Source: Methyloligella sp.
GTDB taxonomy: Bacteria > Pseudomonadota > Alphaproteobacteria > Rhizobiales > JALUTE01
Length of the DNA stretch: 5,786 bases
Assembly (NCBI GenBank): GCA_027058255.1
Contig: JALUTE010000120.1
Span: forward strand, 1-5,786
Reading direction: 5' to 3'
Shown here in pieces: positions 1 to 5,330 of this stretch. How positions within the stretch are numbered: position 1 is the first letter of the stretch; the number at the start of each line of letters is the position of its first letter. The notes under the pieces are model-generated. The model saw only the letters and a list, made by a program, of their open reading frames with translations, was not told where the DNA came from and ran no database searches. Made by a program: the position numbers and the translations under genes.

Positions 1-2444
1 CCGCCGTGCTGGGGGGCGGCAAGGGCTTGCGCGTGTGGGAGACGCGGCGCTGGAACCTGGTGAAGGTGGACACCGGCTATGCCGCCCAGGGCTATGGCGC
101 CGACTGGGGCCCCGACGGGCGGCTCTATGCCACCGCCTATGACGGCTATTTGCGCCGCTACAGCCCGAGCCTGAAGCTCGAGGCAAAGAAGCTGATCAAG
201 AAGAACCGGCGCCTTTTCGGCGTGGCCGTCAATCCGAAGGGGGACCGCATCGCCGTCGGCATCGACGACGAGCAGGCGGTGGAGCTCTATGACGCGCGCA
301 CCCTGAAGCTGATCGCCAAGACCGACATGAAGGGCGTCAAGAACGGCGACCTTGCCTCCGTCGCCTGGTCCGCCGATGGCGAGCGGCTCTATGCCGGCGG
401 CCAATATGGCACCCGCGGCATCACCGTGGTGCGGGTCTGGGACCGGCGCGGCGAGGGGCCGGGGCGCGATCTCGTCGGGCCGCTCAGCACGGTCATGCAC
501 CTTCTGCCCTGCGGGGACAAGGTCGCGATCGGCGGCGCCGACCCCGCCTTCGGCCTGATCGACGCCAGGGGCGAGAAGTTCTTCTGGGAGTCCAGCGTCA
601 AGCCGGACATGCGCAACAAGCTGCGCAAGCATTTCACCGTCTCGCCTGACGGCTTCCAGGTCCGCTTCGGCCTGCGCTATGCGAGCAAGGTTCCGGTCCT
701 GTTCGACCTCTCTAGCGAGCAGCTCATCGAGGATGCCGAGCCCCTGCCGAGCCTGCACCCGGCCGATCTCACCAGCCTCAAGATCACGGACTGGGAGGAC
801 CGGCGCAATCCGAAGCTCGACGGCAAGCCCATCAAGCTCAAGCTGCACGAGACGGCGCGCTCCATCGCGGTCACGCCCGACAAGCAGCGCTTCATCCTCG
901 GGGGCGACTGGTCCCTGCGCGCCTATGACAGGAGCGGCAAGAAGCTGTGGGAGAGGCAGGTGCCGGGCGTTGTGTGGGGCATCAACATCCCGCGCGAGGC
1001 GCCGATCCTCATTGCCGCCTATGACGACGGGACCATCCGCTGGCACCGGCTCTCGGACGGCAAGGAGCTGCTCGCGCTCTTCGTGCATGCGCGCGACAAG
1101 CGCTGGGTGGTGTGGACGCCGAAGGGCTATTACACGGCCTCGCCCGGCGGCGAGGGCCTCATCGGCTGGCACGTCAATCGCAAGACGTGGGACGAGGCGG
1201 CGGACTTCTTCCCCGTGGGCCAGTTCCACAAGCGCTTCTACCGGCCGGACATCATCCGCCTGGTGCTGGAGACGCGCGACGAGGACAAGGCGGTGGAGAT
1301 CGCCAACCGGGAATCGAGGCGCCGAAACGAAGAGGAGAACATCCGCGAGACCCTTCCGCCCATCATCAAGATCCTGAGCCCGGTGCATGGCGCCACCTTC
1401 ACCGGCAAGCAGGTCACCGTGGAATACGATCTGCGCTCGCCCTCGGGCCAGGAGGTGACCAAGATCGACGTGCTCGTGGATGGCCGGCCGATCAACTCCA
1501 AGGGCTGGGTTCCCGAATCGGCCGAGGTGAGCGGGCGCATCGCCGTGCCCGTGCCCGCGCGGGATGTCTCCATCGCCCTCGTCGCCCACACCAGGTTCGC
1601 CACCAGCGAGGCGTTCTCGGTCAAGCTCAAATGGGGCGGGCAGAAGCGTGGGGTCTCCGTGCCCGACTATCTCAAGCCCAAGCTCTATGCCCTTGTGATC
1701 GGGGTGAGCAAGTACAAGCGCAAGGCGCTGCGCCTCAACTATGCGGCCAAGGACGCGAAGGATTTCGCCGCCGCCCTGCGCAGCCAGGAGGGCGGCCTCT
1801 ACAGGGCGGTGGATATCCGCCTGCTCACGGACGAGGACGCGACCGAGGACAACATTCTCGACGGGCTCGCCTGGCTCGAGGAGGAGGTCTCCAACAAGGA
1901 TGTGGGCGTGCTGTTCATGTCGGGCCATGGCGTCACGGACCGCAAGCAGCGCTTCTATTATCTGCCCGTGGACGGCGACCCCAAGCGGCTCAAGGCGACG
2001 GGCATCAAGCAGTCGGACATTCAGGACACGCTCCGGGGCCTGCCGGGCAAGATCCTGATGTTCATCGATGCCTGCCATTCGGCCGGAAGCCTCAGGGGCG
2101 GCGAGAAAACCCGCGGCGCAGCGAACATGACGGCCGTCCTCAACGAGATGGCGAGCGCGGAGAACGGCGTCGTGATGTTCTCCTCCTCCACGGGCCGGGA
2201 GCTTTCGGTGGAGTCGCCACGCTGGGAGAACGGCGCCTTCACCGAGGCCCTGATCGAGGGGCTGGTGGATGGCAAGGCGGACATTTCCCAAGATGGCGCC
2301 ATATCGGTCAAGGAGCTCGACTACTGGATCTCCGAGCGGGTCAAGCAGCTCACCGACAAGCAGCAGCATCCCGTCTCGCGCCTGCCCGACACGGTGCCCG
2401 ACTTCCCCATCGCGCTCGCGGGGCGCGGCGGCGGGCAGCGTTGA
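1..2444 (+). CDS. WD40-like beta-propeller / caspase-family (peptidase C14) fusion protein, 5' partial
   Basis: The reading frame is open from the first bases. The GTG at base 6 falls inside a propeller blade (LGGGKGLRVWE), so it is probably an internal Val and the start lies upstream. Numbering from that codon gives 812 residues. Residues 1 to about 355 hold degenerate WD40-like blades, for example AVNPKGDRIAVG, WSADGERLYAGG, VTPDKQRFILGG and AAYDDGTIRWH. Next comes a conserved junction, W370 to H389 (TPKGYYTASPGGEGLIGWH), a charged helix at about 418-449, and an Ig-like beta module at about 450-543. The caspase-like domain spans about 559-806: LYALVIGVSKY, catalytic His641 in SGHG, and catalytic Cys690 in DACHSAG. 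The family uses a Cys/His dyad for peptide cleavage. A proteolytic role triggered through the propeller is inferred. The N-terminus is missing, so export cannot be judged. The substrate is unknown, and a non-protease scaffold role cannot be excluded. Confidence 0.9.
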   Translation, partial: AVLGGGKGLRVWETRRWNLVKVDTGYAAQGYGADWGPDGRLYATAYDGYLRRYSPSLKLEAKKLIKKNRRLFGVAVNPKGDRIAVGIDDEQAVELYDARTLKLIAKTDMKGVKNGDLASVAWSADGERLYAGGQYGTRGITVVRVWDRRGEGPGRDLVGPLSTVMHLLPCGDKVAIGGADPAFGLIDARGEKFFWESSVKPDMRNKLRKHFTVSPDGFQVRFGLRYASKVPVLFDLSSEQLIEDAEPLPSLHPADLTSLKITDWEDRRNPKLDGKPIKLKLHETARSIAVTPDKQRFILGGDWSLRAYDRSGKKLWERQVPGVVWGINIPREAPILIAAYDDGTIRWHRLSDGKELLALFVHARDKRWVVWTPKGYYTASPGGEGLIGWHVNRKTWDEAADFFPVGQFHKRFYRPDIIRLVLETRDEDKAVEIANRESRRRNEEENIRETLPPIIKILSPVHGATFTGKQVTVEYDLRSPSGQEVTKIDVLVDGRPINSKGWVPESAEVSGRIAVPVPARDVSIALVAHTRFATSEAFSVKLKWGGQKRGVSVPDYLKPKLYALVIGVSKYKRKALRLNYAAKDAKDFAAALRSQEGGLYRAVDIRLLTDEDATEDNILDGLAWLEEEVSNKDVGVLFMSGHGVTDRKQRFYYLPVDGDPKRLKATGIKQSDIQDTLRGLPGKILMFIDACHSAGSLRGGEKTRGAANMTAVLNEMASAENGVVMFSSSTGRELSVESPRWENGAFTEALIEGLVDGKADISQDGAISVKELDYWISERVKQLTDKQQHPVSRLPDTVPDFPIALAGRGGGQR

Positions 2445-2550
2445 GGGCGTGCAAAGCGGGCATGGCGCCTTGCGCGGCACCTGACCAATCGGGGCGCCTC
2501 GGCAGCCGGGCCGGCCTCGACCGGTCCGACAAAGGGCCAGTGTCGCCTGC

Positions 2551-2576
2551 CCGGTCTTTCTCTTAGCCGGTCTTTC
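2551..2576. repeat. short direct repeat, two copies of CCGGTCTTTC
   Basis: Two exact 10-base copies (2551-2560 and 2567-2576) lie 16 bases apart, start to start, in the gap between the caspase-like gene and the glutathione transferase gene. The two copies would be roughly one and a half helical turns apart, which is not ideal for a dimeric regulator binding one face of the DNA. The rest of the 200-base gap shows no small gene with a good ribosome site and no stem followed by a T-tract. The repeat could be chance or a small duplication. Confidence 0.3.
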
Positions 2577-2630
2577 CCATAGATTGCGCACCGCGCCGCC
2601 CGGCACCGGCCGCGTGCGGCTTCCACCACA

Positions 2631-2635
2631 GAGGG
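2631..2635 (+). promoter_or_regulatory. Shine-Dalgarno-like GAGGG for the glutathione transferase gene
   Basis: GAGGG lies 10 bases before the ATG at 2646. The spacing is slightly long but usable, and it supports that ATG, which also matches the family N-terminus (MIDLYT). Confidence 0.55.
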
Positions 2636-2645
2636 CCTGCCGTTC

Positions 2646-3284
2646 ATGATCGATCTCTACACCTGGTCCACGCCCAATGGCCGCAAGGTCTCCATCATGC
2701 TCGAGGAGGTGGGGCTCGCCTATGAGGTCCACGCGGTCGACCTCAACGAGGACGAGCAGTTCGATCCCGACTTTCTCGAGATCAGCCCCAACAACAAGAT
2801 CCCCGCCATCGTCGATCGCGAGACGGGCCTCGCCCTGATGGAGTCCGGCGCCATCTTGATGTATCTCGCCGAGAAGACGGGCAAGCTCTGGCCGCAGGAG
2901 CCCTTCGAGGCCAAGTGGCGCACCATCGAGTGGCTCATGTGGCAGATGGGCGGGCTTGGCCCCATGCTCGGCCAGGCGCATCATTTCATGCGCTTCAATC
3001 CGGGGGCCTCGGACTATGCGGAGAAGCGCTTTCGCATCGAGACCGACCGCCTCTATGATGTGCTGGAGGAGCGCCTGGAGGAGCGGGACTACGTGGCCGG
3101 CGACTTCTACTCCATCGCGGACATCGCCATATGGCCCTGGATCTCCCGGTTCGAGTGGCACAAGGTCGATCTTGCCGACTATCCCAATGTGCGGCGCTGG
3201 TATGTGGCCCTGGCCGGGCGGGAGGCCGTTCAGAAGGGTTATCACGTGCCGGAGAAGCAGCCCGGCATTCCCATGCCGGACTAG
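2646..3284 (+). CDS. yfcG: YfcG-like (Nu-class) glutathione transferase
   Basis: This is a 212-residue cytosolic thioredoxin-fold protein, close to the length of E. coli YfcG (about 215). Matches to YfcG as I remember it run along the whole chain: the start MIDLY, STPNG with Thr9 and Asn11, ISPNNKIPAIVD with the cis-proline Pro53, ESGAI with Glu66-Ser67 for the gamma-glutamyl group of glutathione, YLAEKTG, GGLGPMLGQAHHF (102-114) and YSIADIAIWPW (155-165) in the helical domain. Nu-class enzymes use Thr/Asn near the N-terminus instead of a catalytic Tyr, Ser or Cys. They bind two glutathione molecules and act mainly as disulfide-bond reductases with modest peroxidase activity. That activity here is inferred from the kept residues. 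The aldolase gene follows after 39 bases and may share its transcript. The symbol denotes the family; true orthology with E. coli yfcG is not proven. Confidence 0.93.
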   Translation: MIDLYTWSTPNGRKVSIMLEEVGLAYEVHAVDLNEDEQFDPDFLEISPNNKIPAIVDRETGLALMESGAILMYLAEKTGKLWPQEPFEAKWRTIEWLMWQMGGLGPMLGQAHHFMRFNPGASDYAEKRFRIETDRLYDVLEERLEERDYVAGDFYSIADIAIWPWISRFEWHKVDLADYPNVRRWYVALAGREAVQKGYHVPEKQPGIPMPD

Positions 3285-3312
3285 CCGGCGTTCGCCAGTC
3301 ATCGCTTGTCTC

Positions 3313-3317
3313 GGAGG
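3313..3317 (+). promoter_or_regulatory. Shine-Dalgarno GGAGG that decides the aldolase start
   Basis: GGAGG sits 6 bases before the ATG at 3324. The longest open frame could begin at a TTG at 3306, but that start would place this site inside the coding region, so ATG 3324 is preferred. Confidence 0.85.
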
Positions 3318-3323
3318 TGCCCC

Positions 3324-4256
3324 ATGTCGGACCTGACCCATGCGCCGGGGGTTCTGGCCCCCATTCTCACGCCTTTCGACGAGACCGGGGCCCCCGACGC
3401 CGAACGGCTCGTCGCCCATGCGCGCCATCTGCTCGCCGAGGGCTGCACGGGGCTCGTGGCCTTCGGGACCACCAGCGAGGCGACATCGCTCGGCCTCGAG
3501 GAGCGCATGAGCCTTCTGGAGGCGATGCTGGCAGGCGGGATCGCGCCAGAGGCGCTGATGGTCGGCACGGGCACCCCCGCCATCCCGGACACGGTGCGCC
3601 TTGCGCGCCATGCGCTCTCCCTGGGCTGCACGGCTCAGCTCATGCTGCCGCCCTATTATTACAAGGCCGTCCATGACGACGGGCTTTTCGAGAGTTTCGC
3701 CCGCGTGATCGAGGAGGTGGCCGACAGCCGGCTGCGCATCCATCTCTATCACATCCCGCCGGTGGCCCAGGTCGGCTTCTCGGCACCGCTCGTGGGCCGG
3801 CTCGTCGCGGCCTTTCCGGAGACGGTGGTGGGGCTCAAGGACTCCTCCGGCGATTTCACGCTCTCGAGCGCGCTGCTCGAGGCGCATCCCGGTTTTCGGG
3901 TCTATGCGGGCTCGGAGAAATTCCTGCTCGACAATCTGCGCGCGGGCGGCGCCGGCTGCATCACCGCCACGGCGAACATCTTTCCCCGCCTCATCCGCCG
4001 CCTGCTCGACACGTGGCAGGACGCGAGCGCCGATGCGCTTCAGGAGGCGATCACGGCGCTCAGGCGCGATGTGAGTGCCCAGCCGCTCATTCCCTTCCTC
4101 AAGGCGTGGATGGCGAACCGCCTGGGCGATGCCGCCTGGTCGCACCCGCGCCCGCCCCTGATGGCGCTCGAGCCCGAGCAGGCTGCGCGGGCCATCGCCG
4201 CCCTCAAGGCGCGTCATGGCGACCTCCTCGGCGCCGCGGCGGCCCCGGCCGCTTGA
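3324..4256 (+). CDS. DapA/NAL-superfamily pyruvate-type aldolase, substrate unknown
   Basis: The 310-residue protein is a (beta/alpha)8-barrel class I aldolase of the dihydrodipicolinate synthase / N-acetylneuraminate lyase superfamily, a normal length for the family. It starts with VLAPILTPFDETGAPD. The carboxylate-binding loop is GTTSE (48-52), where the classic form is GTTGE. PPYYYK (109-114) holds the equivalent of the DapA Tyr107. Tyr142 in LYHIPP is the catalytic tyrosine. Lys172 in GLKDSSGD is the Schiff-base lysine, and GGAGCITATAN (208-218) is the late glycine-rich loop. The enzyme should therefore form a Schiff base with pyruvate or a related 2-oxo acid. In DapA the tyrosine loop reads YNVPxRTG, and its Arg138 binds aspartate semialdehyde. 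Here the loop is YHIPPVAQVG without that Arg, so a role in lysine synthesis is doubtful. Related enzymes act on sugar acids, hydroxyproline-derived acids or aromatic compounds. The neighbours do not settle which applies. Confidence 0.92.
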   Translation: MSDLTHAPGVLAPILTPFDETGAPDAERLVAHARHLLAEGCTGLVAFGTTSEATSLGLEERMSLLEAMLAGGIAPEALMVGTGTPAIPDTVRLARHALSLGCTAQLMLPPYYYKAVHDDGLFESFARVIEEVADSRLRIHLYHIPPVAQVGFSAPLVGRLVAAFPETVVGLKDSSGDFTLSSALLEAHPGFRVYAGSEKFLLDNLRAGGAGCITATANIFPRLIRRLLDTWQDASADALQEAITALRRDVSAQPLIPFLKAWMANRLGDAAWSHPRPPLMALEPEQAARAIAALKARHGDLLGAAAAPAA

Positions 4257-4281
4257 CCCGCTGGGGCCCCGCGATTAGGGT
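4253..4281 (+). promoter_or_regulatory. possible sigma-70-type promoter for glyQ
   Basis: TTGACC (4253-4258) and TAGGGT (4276-4281) are separated by 17 bases. The -35 matches five of six consensus bases and is preceded by C, as in the CTTGAC often seen in alphaproteobacteria. The -10 keeps only the three most important bases (T, A and final T). The -35 overlaps the TGA stop of the aldolase gene (4254-4256). Transcription would start near 4288, leaving a leader of about 90 bases before ATG 4380. This is a prediction from spacing and consensus only. Confidence 0.4.
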
Positions 4282-4298
4282 CCGCCATCATCCGGCCC

Positions 4299-4330
4299 GG
4301 GCGCCCGCCGCGCCCTCGGCCGGGCGCGCC
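4299..4330 (+). other. GC-rich hairpin in the glyQ leader
   Basis: GGGCGCCCG (4299-4307) can pair with CGGGCGCGCC (4321-4330): seven continuous G-C pairs, then a bulged G4328, then two more pairs. The 13-base loop can itself form three pairs (4308-4310 with 4317-4319). No T-tract follows, so it is not a standard intrinsic terminator. It does not resemble a T-box, the usual glycyl-tRNA synthetase control in Firmicutes. In such GC-rich DNA, chance pairing is quite possible. Confidence 0.35.
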
Positions 4331-4379
4331 GCGCAGCGCTCACCAGCGCCTTGTTCACATGTCCCTCTTGGGCCGCCCC

Positions 4380-5330
4380 ATGAAACCGATCTCCACACCG
4401 GCCAGGTCTTCCACCGGGCCACGCCTGCGCCCGGATCGCTCGTTCCAGGACCTCATCCTGACCTTGCAGCTCTACTGGGCCGAGCAGGGCTGCGTCATTC
4501 TCCAGCCCTATGACATGGAGGTGGGCGCCGGCACCTTCCACCCGGCCACCACCCTGCGCGCCCTCGGCCCCAAGCCCTGGAAGGCGGCCTATGTTCAGCC
4601 CTCGCGCCGCCCGACCGACGGGCGCTATGGCGAGAACCCGAACCGGCTTCAGCACTATTACCAGTTCCAGGTGATCCTGAAGCCCTCCCCGGCGGACATC
4701 CAGGACCTCTATCTGCAGAGCCTGGCGCGCATCGGCATCGACGCGTCCCGCCACGACATCCGCTTTGTCGAGGACGACTGGGAGAGCCCGACCCTGGGGG
4801 CCTGGGGGCTGGGTTGGGAGGTCTGGTGCGATGGCATGGAGGTCTCCCAGTTCACCTATTTCCAGCAGGTGGGCGGTTTCGATTGCGATCCCGTCTCGGG
4901 CGAGCTCACCTATGGGCTCGAGCGCCTCGCCATGTATGTGCAGGGGGTCGACAATGTATTCGACCTCAACTTCAACGGCCGTGAGGGCGAGGAGCGCATC
5001 CTCTATGGCGACGTGTTCCTGCAGGCGGAGCAGGAATATTCGCGCTACAATTTCGAGATGGCCGACACGGAGATGCTGCTGAGGCATTTCCGCGATGCGG
5101 AGAAGGAGTGCAAGGCCATCCTGGCTGCCGGCGAGCGGGGCGAGGGCGCGCGGCACCAGGCGGCCCTGCCGGCCTATGACCAGTGCATCAAGGCGAGCCA
5201 CATCTTCAACCTGCTCGATGCCCGCGGCGTCATCTCGGTGACCGAGCGCCAGTCCTACATCCTGCGGGTGCGCGAGCTCGCGAAAGCCTGTTGCGCCGCC
5301 TGGCTGAAGACCCAGGGAGGCGGCGCGTGA
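4380..5330 (+). CDS. glyQ: glycyl-tRNA synthetase alpha subunit
   Basis: The product is the alpha subunit of the bacterial alpha2beta2 class II glycyl-tRNA synthetase, which charges tRNA-Gly in the cytosol together with the GlyS beta subunit. From ATG 4380 it has 316 residues, against about 303 in E. coli. The family signature is almost unbroken: RSFQDLILTLQ (20-30), PYDMEVGAGTFHP (43-55), YVQPSRRPTDGRYGENPNR (71-89, motif 2 region), HDIRFVEDDWESPTLGAWGL (125-144), QFTYFQQVGG (157-166), GELTYGLERLAMY (174-186, motif 3 with its Glu-Arg) and ISVTERQSYILRVREL (285-300). The start is uncertain. ATG 4359 would add seven residues, neither ATG has a clear Shine-Dalgarno, and both leave a Pro/Ser/Arg-rich extension before the usual (R/T)-(S/T)-FQ start. 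ATG 4380 is chosen as the closer fit. The stop overlaps the next gene, suggesting coupled translation. Confidence 0.97.
   Translation: MKPISTPARSSTGPRLRPDRSFQDLILTLQLYWAEQGCVILQPYDMEVGAGTFHPATTLRALGPKPWKAAYVQPSRRPTDGRYGENPNRLQHYYQFQVILKPSPADIQDLYLQSLARIGIDASRHDIRFVEDDWESPTLGAWGLGWEVWCDGMEVSQFTYFQQVGGFDCDPVSGELTYGLERLAMYVQGVDNVFDLNFNGREGEERILYGDVFLQAEQEYSRYNFEMADTEMLLRHFRDAEKECKAILAAGERGEGARHQAALPAYDQCIKASHIFNLLDARGVISVTERQSYILRVRELAKACCAAWLKTQGGGA
5314..5320 (+). promoter_or_regulatory. Shine-Dalgarno AGGGAGG for the DUF559 gene
   Basis: AGGGAGG inside the last codons of glyQ lies 9 bases before ATG 5330. It favours this start over the in-frame ATGs at 5342, 5348 and 5375, which lack a comparable site. 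Confidence 0.75.

Noticed and set aside
679..1377. A 232-codon Arg/Ser-rich frame inside the caspase-like gene
   Set aside because: Low-complexity composition (long runs of Arg, Ser and Ala), no ribosome site, and fully covered by the real gene.
2506..2525. Short G-C stem near GGCCGG...CCGGTC after the caspase-like gene
   Set aside because: Only about six pairs including a G-T wobble and no T-tract follows, so it does not qualify as a terminator.
1112..2566. A 484-codon open frame on the + strand in a different frame, overlapping the caspase-like gene
   Set aside because: It is rich in Arg, Gly, Ala and Gln with no recognisable domain and lies across clear protein-coding sequence in the other frame. 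This is typical of a shadow frame in GC-rich DNA.
2550..2584. Possible promoter before the glutathione transferase gene using CATAGA (2578-2583) as -10
   Set aside because: The hexamer 17 bases upstream (TCTTTC) has almost no -35 likeness and the -10 matches only three bases.
3275..3289. Five-base-pair hairpin GCCGG-ACTAG-CCGGC at the end of the transferase gene
   Set aside because: Too short, no T-tract, and likely by chance in GC-rich sequence.
3131..3676. A 181-codon frame spanning the transferase-aldolase junction
   Set aside because: It overlaps both well-supported genes in another frame and shows no domain.
4256..4380. T-box or other riboswitch upstream of glyQ
   Set aside because: The region is only about 120 bases with no recognisable T-box bulge or specifier arrangement, and T-box control is not expected in alphaproteobacteria.
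4275..5201. A 308-codon open frame on the - strand opposite glyQ
   Set aside because: It lies antisense to one of the most conserved proteins in the window. Its product has no known motif and its length is explained by the scarcity of stop codons at high GC.
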